40,811 nt of DNA from Pseudomonadota bacterium (GTDB lineage: Bacteria; Pseudomonadota; Gammaproteobacteria; Xanthomonadales; Rhodanobacteraceae), in the NCBI GenBank assembly GCA_021793575.1, contig JAJYSM010000027.1, positions 1-40,811 on the forward strand, read 5' to 3'. Under the pieces are notes generated by a model. That model searched no databases, had not been told where the DNA came from, and saw only the letters and a program-made list of their open reading frames with translations. Below, one piece after another: positions 25,875-35,854 of this stretch (position 1 is the stretch's first letter; every line of letters begins with the position of its first letter). Made by a program: the position numbers and the translations under genes.

Positions 25875-26007
25875 GCTCGGTCCGGTTCAAGGCAAATTAT
25901 TCAGAAGGGCCGGTGCCCGCAGTGGCCGGAAACTTGAGACAACAAGTACCAGGCTGGCATCCGCACCATGAGGCGGAGCCGGCAAGATTCGAACGGATGA
26001 GGTGAAC

Positions 26008-28038
26008 ATGAGCACTACCGGGGGCGTCAGCAGGGAACGGGGTTACACCGCACTCATTGTCCTGCTGCTGATTGCGATTGGCTTCGCGGCACTGGATTTT
26101 TTCCTGCTCAACCAGAAGAACGGTGAGGATCGCCAGGCGATCGCGCTGACCACGCAGATCCAGGTGCTCTCACAGCAGACCGCGAAATTCGCGTTGGAAT
26201 CTGCCAGCGGCAACGTGGAGTCCTTCAAGGAGCTTGAAGGCACCCGCAACGCGATCGATTCGGCGGTGCAGCGGCTGAAGAACGGCGATGCCGCCACTGG
26301 CATGCATGCTTACGCCAACAACAATACCACCCCCGCCGGCCAGGCCGTGAGCGCGCTCGGCGCCTCCTGGAAACAGCTCGACGCCGACATCAACAAGATC
26401 CTCTCCAACAAGGCGGTGGTGCTCGACTCCGGTCAGCGCGCCGCCACCCTGTCGCAGCAGATGCCGCTGCTGAATTCCAGCATGGATCAGGTGGTCACCA
26501 TCCTGCAGCAGCGCAACGGCAGTTCCGAGCAGATGCTGGGAACCTCCCGCCAGATGCTGTCGGCCGACCGCATCATCCGCCGCGTGCAGGAGGTACTGCA
26601 GGGCGGCGACAATGCGCAGCCGGCAGCCGATGGCCTGGCCCGTGACGCACAGCTTTACGGCAGCGTGCTCAAGGGCCTGATTGAGGGCAACACCGACAGC
26701 GGCGTAAAGCCGATCAACGATCCGAATGCGCGCAAGATCCTCACCGGCATGGACGACAGCTGGAGCAAGCTGACCGACCCGGTGGCCAAGCTGGTCGCCG
26801 CCGCCGGCAACATCGCCGACGTGAAGCACGCCGGCAACCAGGCCTCGCTGGATTCGCAGACCGTGCTGCTGCGCGCCAACGACCTCGCCGAGCAGATCGG
26901 CAAACTGCCGCTGCGGCGGCTGTTCCCGAATGTGTGGTGGGGTCTGTTCGGCGCGATCGGTGCGGTGGCGTTCTCGCTGCTGCTGGTGATCACCCTGGTC
27001 AGCGACCAGCGCCGCCGGTTCGCCAGCAGTACCGAGCTGAACCAGCGCAACCAGGAGGCGATCATGCGCCTGCTGGACGAAATGGGCTCGCTCGCCGAAG
27101 GTGACCTGACGGTCAAAACCACGGTGTCCGAGGACATCACCGGCGCGATCGCCGACTCGGTGAACTACGCCATCGACGAGCTGCGTTCACTGGTCACCAC
27201 GATCAACGAAACCTCCGAGCAGGTGTCGTCCTCGGCGCAGGAAACCCAGACCACCGCGCGCCACCTGGCCGACGCGGCCGAGCAGCAGGCGCAGCAGATC
27301 AGTTCGGCGACCTCGGCGATCAACCAGATCGTGAGTTCGATGGACATCGTGTCGAAGGATTCCGCCGAGTCGGCCGACGTGGCCGAACGCTCAGTGAAGA
27401 TCGCCTCGCACGGTGCCGAAGTGGTGCGCGAGACGATCTCGGGCATGGACTCGATCCGCGACCAGATCCAGGAAACCTCCAAACGCATCAAGCGGCTGGG
27501 CGAATCCTCGCAGGAGATCGGCTCGATCGTGGAACTGATCAACGACATCGCCGAGCAGACCAATATCCTGGCGCTCAACGCGGCCATCCAGGCGGCCTCG
27601 GCCGGTGAGGCCGGCCGTGGCTTCGCGGTGGTGGCGGACGAAGTGCAGCGACTGGCGGAACGCTCGACCAGCGCCACCAAGCGCATCGAGACACTGGTGC
27701 AGACGATTCAGTCCGATACCAACGAGGCGGTCAATTCGATGGAGCAGACCACCGCCGAGGTGGTGGCCGGTGCGCGCCTGGCGGAGGACGCTGGCAGCGC
27801 GCTGGGCGACATCGAGCGCGTCTCGCACGATTTGTCCGCGCTGATTCAGAACATCTCCACCGCGGCGCGCGCGCAGTCCGCGGCGGCCACGGACGTTTCG
27901 GTATCGATGAACGCAATTCAGGAAATCACTTCGCAGACCTCGCAGGGTGCGAGCCAGACCGCCGACTCGATCGGTACGCTGGCTCAGCTGGCGAGCGACC
28001 TGCGGCGCTCGGTGGCGCATTTCAAGTTACCGGGTTGA
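26008..28038 (+). CDS. pilJ: Type IV pilus chemoreceptor PilJ
   Basis: Methyl-accepting-chemotaxis-like receptor of the Pil-Chp system, 676 residues. TM1 is about residues 14-34 ([15 protein letters not shown]), a helical periplasmic sensor of PilJ type follows, and TM2 is about 308-332. A HAMP domain then leads to the signalling coiled coil with hairpin tip near 514 ([20 protein letters not shown] ... [18 protein letters not shown]). AGGTG at 26000-26004 supports the ATG at 26008; GTG at 26002 is possible. The usual partner methyltransferase gene pilK does not follow. Confidence 0.95.
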   Translation: MSTTGGVSRERGYTALIVLLLIAIGFAALDFFLLNQKNGEDRQAIALTTQIQVLSQQTAKFALESASGNVESFKELEGTRNAIDSAVQRLKNGDAATGMHAYANNNTTPAGQAVSALGASWKQLDADINKILSNKAVVLDSGQRAATLSQQMPLLNSSMDQVVTILQQRNGSSEQMLGTSRQMLSADRIIRRVQEVLQGGDNAQPAADGLARDAQLYGSVLKGLIEGNTDSGVKPINDPNARKILTGMDDSWSKLTDPVAKLVAAAGNIADVKHAGNQASLDSQTVLLRANDLAEQIGKLPLRRLFPNVWWGLFGAIGAVAFSLLLVITLVSDQRRRFASSTELNQRNQEAIMRLLDEMGSLAEGDLTVKTTVSEDITGAIADSVNYAIDELRSLVTTINETSEQVSSSAQETQTTARHLADAAEQQAQQISSATSAINQIVSSMDIVSKDSAESADVAERSVKIASHGAEVVRETISGMDSIRDQIQETSKRIKRLGESSQEIGSIVELINDIAEQTNILALNAAIQAASAGEAGRGFAVVADEVQRLAERSTSATKRIETLVQTIQSDTNEAVNSMEQTTAEVVAGARLAEDAGSALGDIERVSHDLSALIQNISTAARAQSAAATDVSVSMNAIQEITSQTSQGASQTADSIGTLAQLASDLRRSVAHFKLPG

Positions 28039-28142
28039 GATCGGCCGATGTCGATATCAGTACGGTCCAGATCAGTATTTTGACGGGGGGCATTCTCGCT
28101 GGTTGCGTGATGCGTGCATGGTGCAACCGCTGAGAGAGGCGC

Positions 28143-31100
28143 ATGAGACTTCAAGACCACATCGATTTCACCACCCTGCAGTGGGTCAAGCCGGAGCTCG
28201 ACGAGACACTGTCGATCGCCCGCGAAGCGCTGGAGTCCTACGTCGACAATCCGGGCAAGCGCGACTACATGCGCACCTGCACGGATCACCTGCATCAGGT
28301 GCATGGCACCCTGCAGATGGTCGAGTTGTATGGCGCTGCGATGGTGACGGCAGAGATGGAGGCGCTCTCGCTTGCGCTGCTGCAAGGCAGCGTCACCTAC
28401 CGTGAGGAAGCCTATGCCACGCTGATGCGCGGCCTGATGCAGCTGCCCGATTACCTTGAGCGGCTGTCCAGCGGCCATCGCGATGTACCGGTGGTGCTGC
28501 TGCCGCTGCTGAACGACCTGCGCGCCAGTCGCGAACAACCGCCGTTGCCCGAGTCGGCGATGTTCCGCCCCAACCTCGACGCGTTCCTGCCGGAGCAGGC
28601 GCCTGCGGCGATGAACGAGTCGTACGCCGAGGCGCATCGCGGTGAGCTGCTTGATCTGCGTCTGCGTTTCCAGCAGCAACTGCTTGGCTGGTTTCGTGGG
28701 CAGAACCCCGCGCAGCAACTGATTGGCATGCGCAAGACGTTGCTGTCGATCACAGCACGCTGCTATCACGTGCACGGCCGCCGGTTGTGGTGGATTGCCG
28801 CCGGCGTGCTGGAGGGGCTGGAACAAGGCATGCTGAAGAGTCAGGCCGGTGAGGTGCGCCAGCTGATCGGCAAGGTCGATCGCAGCATCCGCCAGCTGAT
28901 CGAACACGGCGAAGACAGCTTGCGCGGCGACGCGGCGGGCGAGCTGGCGAGCAAGCTGCTCTACATCGTGGCGCAGGCCACGCAACGCAGTCCGCAGATG
29001 GAGCTGCTGTGCGAAACCTACGCGCTGGACAGTCTGCTGCCGAATGCCGGCGAACTGGAACATGCCCGTGGCTCGATGGCCGGGCACAACCGCGCGCTGC
29101 TCGATTCGGTCTCGCGGGCGCTGAAGGAGGATCTGTTGCGGGTGAAGGAAGCGCTCGATCTGTTCCTGCGCCAGCCGGATGGCGATCCGGCCCAGCTGGC
29201 GCCCCAGGGCGAAATGCTGGAGCGGGTCGGCGACACGTTGGGCATGCTGGCGCTGGCAGTGCCGCGTCGCGTGATCACCGAGCAGCGGCGGGTGCTGGAC
29301 GAGATCATCAACCGCATGCGCCCGGCTGACGAGGAGACCCTGCTCGACGTGGCCGGCGCGCTGCTGTATGTCGAGGCATCATTGGATGACCACATCGAAA
29401 GCCTTGGCTCCGAAGAGGAAGCCGGCGCCGGCAGCGCTGCCACCCAGGGGCTTCCGCGCAGCGAGGCGCTGGGAGTCGTCAGCGCGCTCATGCAGGAGGC
29501 GATCAGCAACACCGTGAAGGTAAAGGATGCGATCGTCGCGTTCGTCGAATCCGGCTGGGAGCACAGCCGCCTCACCGGTACGCCGACCCTGATGGAAGAA
29601 GTGGCCGGAGCCATGCGCATGATGTCTGCGCCGCGTCCGGGCGAACTGGCCGAGGGCGTGGGCCGATTCATCGGTCATGAACTTCTCGGCGACCGGCGCG
29701 TGCCCAGTGGTGCGCAGATGGATCACCTGGCCGACGCGATCGCCGCACTGGAGTATTACCTCGAAGCCGCCCGCGAGCATCGCGGTGGGCTGGAGCATAT
29801 CCTCGATGTCGCCGAGCACAGCCTCGGCCTGCTCGGCTACTGGCCGGTGCCGGCGGCGCGGGCGTTGCCGCTGCCGGTCGATGCCGAAGTGGTCGCCGAG
29901 GCGCTGCCAAGCGCAGCCGGCAACCTCCGGAACGAGCAGCATCCGGAGCTTTCAGAGTCGGTCAGCGTGCTTCCCGGTGATGATCTCGGACACCTGTTCA
30001 TCGGTCACAGCGAACCGCTGGCATCGCCGGTTCACAACCTCGACGGGCTGCGGCTGGCCGAGACCGAGGCGACCACGCCAGCCGTGCTGGATGGTGCCGC
30101 GATGGATCAGCACGACGACTGGATCGAAGTCGAGGAAGAGCAGTTCGAGCAGGTGCCGGTGCGCGACGCGCTGGCTGCCAACACTGCCTTCAATGCCAAC
30201 GCTGAAGGTATCGACGACGATATTCGCGAGATCTTCCTGGAAGAGATGCAGGAGGAAATCGACAATCTGCAAAGCGCAGAAAAAGTCTGGCTGGCCGACC
30301 CCGCTCAGACTTCCGCGCTGATCAGCATCCGTCGTTCGTTCCATACGCTGAAGGGCTCCGGGCGTCTGGTCGGTGCCGGCGTGCTGGGCGAGTTCTCGTG
30401 GAAAGTGGAGGACATGCTCAACCGCGTGCTGGACAACTCCATCGAGCCGCACGAGCAGATACAGGCGCTGGTGCACCATGCGATCGAGGCGCTGCCGCCT
30501 CTGCTGGCGGCGCTGAAAGGGGAGGGCCAGCCGAACACGCCACTGAGCGCCATCATGCAGGTTGCCGAACAGCTGGCAGCAGGTCGTCCGGCCAGGCTGG
30601 AAGATCACGCCGCGCCGGCCATGGAGACGGTCCGCCGGGTGGTACGCCGTCGCGTGCCGGCTCCGCTGAAAGCAGCCAGCGATGCCGTTCCGCAGGCCAC
30701 TCTGACCGATGCCCAGGCCGAGCCCGAGCACGCCGTCACCGAGACGCCGGTCGAGATGTTCGCCGGGCCGGTGCTGCCGCCGGTCGATCCGGTGCTGCTG
30801 GAAATCCTGCGCAGCGAGGTGGCGCAGTATCTGCAGACCATCCGTGCCACGATCCTGCGTGGCGGGCAGGAATTGCCGGTCAGCGAAGAGCTGCTGCGCG
30901 CCGTGCACACGCTGCATGGCGCCATCGCGATGGTCGACATTCCCATGCTGACCCAATTGCTGTCGCCGCTGGAAGGCATGTTCAAGCGGCTGCGCGCCTC
31001 CAATCTGTCGCTGTCGTCAGAGGGCGTCCGCCTGCTGGGCCAGTCCGCCGACGTGGTTGATCAGGTGATGACCCAGTTCGATGCGGCAGAGCCGCAACTG

Positions 31101-34100
31101 CCGCACGTGGAAGAGCTCACCGCGCAGATCATCGCGATGCGCGATCGCTATCCCGAGTCACAGGTCGCACATGTCGTGTACGAGCCACGTTTCGACGAAG
31201 CGCAAGCCGAGACGGCGACAACTGCAGCGGATCAGGCCGAGAGCGACGCTGCCGCCATGACCGCGTCGCTCGAGGCCAGCATCACCGAGGCCGCCGCGAG
31301 CGACACGTCGCGGGCAGAGGAACCGGCCGCGGCGGTCGATCCAGAGGCTGCGCATCACGCCGAGCTGGCCGCCGAACTGGTGGCGGCGCTGGGCGCCTTC
31401 GAGCCTGAGGTGGCCGCCGCCGAACGCGCGGCGGCCGAGCAGGTCGCCGCTGAAACGGCGGCGGTCGAAAAACGGGCTGCCGAGCAGATGCTCGCCGAGC
31501 AGGCGGCGGAACACGCCGCCATCGAGCTTGCCATGGCCGAGCAGGCCGTCGCCGAGTTGGCAGCGACCGAGCAGCACGAGGCGGAACGAGTGGCCGAACA
31601 GGCGGCCAGCGAGCGTGCCCAGGCCGAACAGGCCGCAGAGAAATTGGCCGCCGAGCTGGCGGCGACCGAACAGGCTGCTGCCGAACAGGCTGCAGCGGAG
31701 CCGCGGGCGGCCATCCAGACCGAACCCGCGGCAGCGGTGGAGCCGGAGCCCAGCTTTGCGCTGGCTGGTACCGACCATATCGACGCCGACTTGCTGGAAG
31801 TATTCATCGACGAGGCGCGTGAGATTCTCGATCACGCCGACGACGCACTGGCGCAATGGCACGCCGAGCCAGCCGATCTGTCGCCGGTGGCCGAGCTGCA
31901 GCGCGATCTGCACACGCTCAAGGGCGGCGCGCGCATCGCCGGCCTGATGCCGGTGGGCGATCTGTCCCACGCGATCGAGACACTGCTCGAAAAGCCGATT
32001 CGCGATCCGGCCAAAACCGGGCCGCTGATCGCCGCGCTGGAGGCCAGCTTCGATCAGCTGCACGCACTGGTGCAGCAGGTATCGCAAGGCGTCACGGTCG
32101 ACTATCCGCAGGCCACCATCGATCGGCTGCTGGCGCTTGCCGGCGAGACCGCGTTGGCCGACGACGCCCTGCTGGCGGCGGTGGCGATGCCGGCGCCGAA
32201 GGAGGCCGTCAAGCCGGCCCCGATGGAGGCGCTGGCGGGAGCAGCAATGGCGGGCAAACTGCCTGAACTGCTGCCGGAGCTGGAAGAAGAGATTCATTCT
32301 TCGCAGGAACAGATCCGCGTTCGCGCCGACCTGCTGGACAGCCTGGTCAACCATGCCGGCGAAGTGGCGATCTACCGTTCGCGGCTGGAACAGCAGGTGG
32401 CTGGCTACCGCTTCAACCTGGTCGAGCTGGAACAGACCGTGGCGCGCCTGCGCAGCCAGCTGCGCATGCTGGAAATCGAGACCGAGGCGCAGATCATCGC
32501 GCGCTTCCAGCGCGAACATCGTGAGGCTGGTCTGGCCGCGTTCGATCCGCTCGAACTCGATCGCTACTCCCAATTGCAGCAGTATTCCCGCGCGCTGGCC
32601 GAATCGGTATCCGATCTGGTGTCGATCCAGAACATGCTGGACGAACTCACCCGCCAGGCCGAGACCCTGCTGATCCAGCAGTCACGCGTCAGCACCGAGC
32701 TGCAGGACGGCCTGTTGCGCACGCGCATGCTGCCATTCGACACGATGGTGCCCAACCTGCGTCGCACCCTGCGCCAGGCAGCACAGGATCAGGGCAAAAG
32801 CGCGCAGCTATACGTCGCTGGTGCGCACGGCGAAATGGATCGCAACCTGCTCGATCGCATCAAGGCGCCATTCGAGCACATGCTGCGCAACGCTATCGCG
32901 CACGGCATCGAGACCCCGGCCGAACGCCGCAAGGCTGGCAAGCCGGCCGAAGGTGCGGTGCATATTCGGGTCGCGCGCGAGGCGACCGAGGTGGTGATCC
33001 GTGTCAGCGACGACGGCCGCGGGCTGGATCGCGAGGCGATCCGCAAACGCGGCATCGAACGCGGGCTGTTGCGTGCCGACATCAAACCCACCGACAACCA
33101 GCTGCTTTCGCTGATCACCCAGCCGGGTTTCTCCACCGCAGCAACGATCACCCAACTGGCCGGGCGCGGCGTGGGCATGGACGTGGTTGCCAACGAGATC
33201 AAGCAGCTTGGTGGTTCGTTGTCGATCGAATCCGAACAGGGCAAGGGCAGCGTGTTTGTGCTGCGGCTGCCGTTCACGCTGGCGGTGACGCAGGCCATCC
33301 TGGTACGCATCGGCGAAGCCACGTTCGCCATTCCGATGACCTCGGTGCAGGGCGTGGCGCGGGTCAATCCGGACGACCTGGCCGCCTGGCTGGCCGAGCC
33401 GGAGCCGATCTTCGAGTACGGCAACGAGCCTTACGGCATTCACGATCTGGCCGAACTGCTGGGTCTGCCGCCCGGCCTGCCGGACGAGAACGAGCAGCAG
33501 CCGCTGCTGCTGACTCGCGCCGGCGACCTGCGCGCAGCCATTCGCATCGATGCGGTGCTGGGCTCGCGCGAGATCGTGGTCAAGTCAGTAGGTCCGCAGA
33601 TCAGTTCGGTGCCGGGCCTGCTTGGCGCCACCATCATGGGTGATGGTTCGGTGCTGATCATTCTCGATCTGGCCCCGCTGGTGCGCCATGGCATCACCCG
33701 CCGCCAGCAGCGTCTGGCCGATGGCCTCAGTGCGGTGCAGGCGCCGGTCATTGACGAAGTGCGGGTGCGGCCGCTGGTGATGGTGGTGGACGATTCGATC
33801 ACCATGCGCAAGGTCACCAGCCGCGTGCTGGAACGTCATGAATACGAAGTCAGCACGGCCAAGGACGGTGTCGATGCGGTGGAGAAACTGCACGAGCGCG
33901 TGCCGGATCTGATGCTGCTGGATATCGAGATGCCACGCATGGACGGCTACGAGCTGGCCACCCACATGAAGGCAGACCCGCGATTGCGCGATGTGCCGAT
34001 CATCATGATCACCTCGCGCAGCGGCGACAAGCATCGCCAGCGCGCGTTCGATATCGGCGTCGATCGTTATCTCGGCAAGCCCTATCAGGAGGCCGAATTG

Positions 34101-34151
34101 CTGGTGCAGATCAGCGAGGTGCTGGAGCAGCGCGCCGGAGCCGCATCATGA
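28143..34151 (+). CDS. chpA: Pil-Chp hybrid histidine kinase ChpA (PilL)
   Basis: Very large CheA-type kinase, 2002 residues, that phosphorylates PilG and PilH. Reading from the N terminus: a FimL-like region with Hpt-like His54 (QVHGTLQMVE), Hpt domains with His734 (HTLKGSG), His922 (HTLHGAI) and His1257 (HTLKGGA), an Ala/Glu-rich helical spacer of about 130 residues before the last Hpt (1070-1202), a dimerisation helix, HATPase with HMLRNAIAHGIE near 1579 and GRGVGMDVV, a CheW-like domain (about 1716-1860), and a C-terminal receiver with phospho-acceptor Asp1927 (LLDIEMP). The number of Hpt domains is typical of ChpA. The stop overlaps the chpB ATG. Confidence 0.96.
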   Translation: MRLQDHIDFTTLQWVKPELDETLSIAREALESYVDNPGKRDYMRTCTDHLHQVHGTLQMVELYGAAMVTAEMEALSLALLQGSVTYREEAYATLMRGLMQLPDYLERLSSGHRDVPVVLLPLLNDLRASREQPPLPESAMFRPNLDAFLPEQAPAAMNESYAEAHRGELLDLRLRFQQQLLGWFRGQNPAQQLIGMRKTLLSITARCYHVHGRRLWWIAAGVLEGLEQGMLKSQAGEVRQLIGKVDRSIRQLIEHGEDSLRGDAAGELASKLLYIVAQATQRSPQMELLCETYALDSLLPNAGELEHARGSMAGHNRALLDSVSRALKEDLLRVKEALDLFLRQPDGDPAQLAPQGEMLERVGDTLGMLALAVPRRVITEQRRVLDEIINRMRPADEETLLDVAGALLYVEASLDDHIESLGSEEEAGAGSAATQGLPRSEALGVVSALMQEAISNTVKVKDAIVAFVESGWEHSRLTGTPTLMEEVAGAMRMMSAPRPGELAEGVGRFIGHELLGDRRVPSGAQMDHLADAIAALEYYLEAAREHRGGLEHILDVAEHSLGLLGYWPVPAARALPLPVDAEVVAEALPSAAGNLRNEQHPELSESVSVLPGDDLGHLFIGHSEPLASPVHNLDGLRLAETEATTPAVLDGAAMDQHDDWIEVEEEQFEQVPVRDALAANTAFNANAEGIDDDIREIFLEEMQEEIDNLQSAEKVWLADPAQTSALISIRRSFHTLKGSGRLVGAGVLGEFSWKVEDMLNRVLDNSIEPHEQIQALVHHAIEALPPLLAALKGEGQPNTPLSAIMQVAEQLAAGRPARLEDHAAPAMETVRRVVRRRVPAPLKAASDAVPQATLTDAQAEPEHAVTETPVEMFAGPVLPPVDPVLLEILRSEVAQYLQTIRATILRGGQELPVSEELLRAVHTLHGAIAMVDIPMLTQLLSPLEGMFKRLRASNLSLSSEGVRLLGQSADVVDQVMTQFDAAEPQLPHVEELTAQIIAMRDRYPESQVAHVVYEPRFDEAQAETATTAADQAESDAAAMTASLEASITEAAASDTSRAEEPAAAVDPEAAHHAELAAELVAALGAFEPEVAAAERAAAEQVAAETAAVEKRAAEQMLAEQAAEHAAIELAMAEQAVAELAATEQHEAERVAEQAASERAQAEQAAEKLAAELAATEQAAAEQAAAEPRAAIQTEPAAAVEPEPSFALAGTDHIDADLLEVFIDEAREILDHADDALAQWHAEPADLSPVAELQRDLHTLKGGARIAGLMPVGDLSHAIETLLEKPIRDPAKTGPLIAALEASFDQLHALVQQVSQGVTVDYPQATIDRLLALAGETALADDALLAAVAMPAPKEAVKPAPMEALAGAAMAGKLPELLPELEEEIHSSQEQIRVRADLLDSLVNHAGEVAIYRSRLEQQVAGYRFNLVELEQTVARLRSQLRMLEIETEAQIIARFQREHREAGLAAFDPLELDRYSQLQQYSRALAESVSDLVSIQNMLDELTRQAETLLIQQSRVSTELQDGLLRTRMLPFDTMVPNLRRTLRQAAQDQGKSAQLYVAGAHGEMDRNLLDRIKAPFEHMLRNAIAHGIETPAERRKAGKPAEGAVHIRVAREATEVVIRVSDDGRGLDREAIRKRGIERGLLRADIKPTDNQLLSLITQPGFSTAATITQLAGRGVGMDVVANEIKQLGGSLSIESEQGKGSVFVLRLPFTLAVTQAILVRIGEATFAIPMTSVQGVARVNPDDLAAWLAEPEPIFEYGNEPYGIHDLAELLGLPPGLPDENEQQPLLLTRAGDLRAAIRIDAVLGSREIVVKSVGPQISSVPGLLGATIMGDGSVLIILDLAPLVRHGITRRQQRLADGLSAVQAPVIDEVRVRPLVMVVDDSITMRKVTSRVLERHEYEVSTAKDGVDAVEKLHERVPDLMLLDIEMPRMDGYELATHMKADPRLRDVPIIMITSRSGDKHRQRAFDIGVDRYLGKPYQEAELLVQISEVLEQRAGAAS
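31353..31750 (+). other. Ala/Glu-rich helical spacer inside chpA
   Basis: The encoded residues, about 1071-1202 of ChpA, are built almost entirely from Ala, Glu, Gln and a few Arg and Lys. AEQAA, AAEQ and AERAA recur in loosely repeated units such as AAEQVAAETAAVEKRAAEQ. This would form a long charged helix, single or coiled, between the second and third intact Hpt domains. The DNA is correspondingly repetitive (GCCGAACAGG-like units). Confidence 0.75.
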
Positions 34152-35854
34152 CCCCAACCGGGCCGGCGGTTGCGCTGCTGTTTGACGATACCGAGTTGGG
34201 CGGCCAGTTGCGCGAGGCATTGCACGAACGCGGCGCGCGCATCGTGCACGAGGGCGGTGTGGCCAGCCTGAGCCGCGAGCTGCTGCAGCGTATCGGCGTT
34301 GAGGTGCTGGTGGTTAATCTGGACGACACCGCCGACGATGCGCTCGACCAGTTGTACGAGGTGATCGACGGCGACCATCCGCGCGTGGTGTTCAACGACG
34401 CCCAGGCTAGCCGCGCGTTGGCTGGCTGGGATCGCGCGCGCTGGGCAAGGCATCTGGCGGTCAAGGTGCTGTCCGCCGGCGACGTCGATCCGCCGCGGCC
34501 GCTGGCCGCACGTGACATCGAAACTCCGCCACCAGCCGTGGTCGCCGCACCCGCGCCAACCGATGACGCTGTAACGCCAGCGTCCGTAGTCGAGCCGCAC
34601 GCGTCCGTTTTCTTGGCTGAGGCGTCGGTGCCGCCACATGCGCCCGATCGGATCGATACTGCACACAGCGTGGCGGCAGTCGCCGAATCGGAAAACCTGG
34701 CGGCGGAACTCGAAGCGCTGCTCGCCGCCGGTGACGAGCCTGCCGAGGAGGCAGGTACCAGCAGCTCCGGCCTGCGTTTTGCCGATGGTGAGGAACCGCC
34801 ACCGCTGCATGACGGCAACTTCTTCGGCACGCCGCCGGTGGCGTCGGCTGCCGGGGATGCGGACGGCAGCGAGCCGCGGCTTCCGGCGGAAGCCCAGGCA
34901 GCGCCGCCACCCGCAGTACCGGCACCCCCGGTGTTCCACCTCGATCACCTGCAGTTGTCGCCGCTGAGCGACGCCAGCATGCCCACGTTGCCTGCCGCTG
35001 CTGCCGAGGCAAACGCAACCACGACCATCGCCGCGCTGGTGCGGGCACCCGACAATTGGGCGCTGCTCGACGACAGCATGTCGCCGGTCGGTGTTTCGAT
35101 CGAGCAGCCGGCTGCCGCCGACTTCGGTATCAACAAACTGAGTGCCGCCGAGTTCCTGGCGCCGGATGTGGTACCGGTGGATCCCGCGATCGAGCCAGTG
35201 ATGAGCCTGCAGCTGATCTCGCGGGAAGAGGCGATTGCCCCGCAGGCCTATGAACACGTGAGCGAGATGCTGCTCGACGACACCGGCAGCGCGTTGAGCC
35301 GGCTGGTGCTGCTCGGCGCGGCGGCTGGCGGCGCCGCCTCGGTGGCGGCATTTCTTGCCGCGTTGCCGGCCACCTCGCGGCTGACCTTCGTGCTGCTGCA
35401 GCATCTGGTCGGGCAGTCGGCGCAGAACCTGGCGGAGCAGCTGGCCGGTCTGGGCACGCTGCCGGTGCGGGTGGCCACGCAGGGCGGCCGCGCCCGTGTC
35501 GGCGAGCTGCTGGTGGTGCCGGCCGGGCAGCAGGCCAGCGTGTATCGCGATGGCCGCATCGAACTGCGGGCTGCTGACTGCGAAGCAGCGCAGAGCCCGT
35601 CGATCGACGCCAGCTTCAGCATTGCCGCCCATGTGTTCGGTCGTGACGCGCTGGCGATCGTGTTTGCCGGGCGCGCCACTGATGCAGTCGCCGGTGCGCA
35701 GGCGATCCACGATCGCGGCGGCCAGGTCTGGGTAGAGTCGTCGTCCGGTGAGCACTTTGCCGACATGGTGAGTGGCATCTTTGCCGAACGACTGGTGAGT
35801 TTTTCCGGTGCGCCACACGAGCTGGCGGCGCACCTGGTCGAGGTGTTTCCATGA
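34148..35854 (+). CDS. chpB: ChpB, CheB-type methylesterase homologue lacking the catalytic serine
   Basis: A 568-residue protein. The N-terminal about 110 residues look like a degenerate receiver (VALLFDDTELGGQLREALHE, VLVVNLDD). A long Ala/Pro-rich linker follows (about 115-380). The C-terminal domain is CheB-like. Its nucleophile motif GASTGG reads GAAAGG, with Ala392 where the serine should be. The other triad positions are kept: His419 (LLQHL) and Asp512 (GRATDAVAG), and the distances (27 and 93) are close to those of Salmonella CheB (26 and 96). The protein is probably inactive as an esterase, or uses another mechanism. It overlaps chpA and chpC by four bases each. Confidence 0.85.
   Translation: MTPTGPAVALLFDDTELGGQLREALHERGARIVHEGGVASLSRELLQRIGVEVLVVNLDDTADDALDQLYEVIDGDHPRVVFNDAQASRALAGWDRARWARHLAVKVLSAGDVDPPRPLAARDIETPPPAVVAAPAPTDDAVTPASVVEPHASVFLAEASVPPHAPDRIDTAHSVAAVAESENLAAELEALLAAGDEPAEEAGTSSSGLRFADGEEPPPLHDGNFFGTPPVASAAGDADGSEPRLPAEAQAAPPPAVPAPPVFHLDHLQLSPLSDASMPTLPAAAAEANATTTIAALVRAPDNWALLDDSMSPVGVSIEQPAAADFGINKLSAAEFLAPDVVPVDPAIEPVMSLQLISREEAIAPQAYEHVSEMLLDDTGSALSRLVLLGAAAGGAASVAAFLAALPATSRLTFVLLQHLVGQSAQNLAEQLAGLGTLPVRVATQGGRARVGELLVVPAGQQASVYRDGRIELRAADCEAAQSPSIDASFSIAAHVFGRDALAIVFAGRATDAVAGAQAIHDRGGQVWVESSSGEHFADMVSGIFAERLVSFSGAPHELAAHLVEVFP

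Noticed and set aside
25985-25998. GATTCGAACG resembling a tRNA T-arm upstream of pilJ
   Set aside because: No acceptor, D-arm or anticodon arm can be folded around it.
28143-34151. Idea that chpA is two fused or frameshifted genes because of its length
   Set aside because: ChpA proteins of 2000-2500 residues with many Hpt domains are normal, and the frame is uninterrupted.
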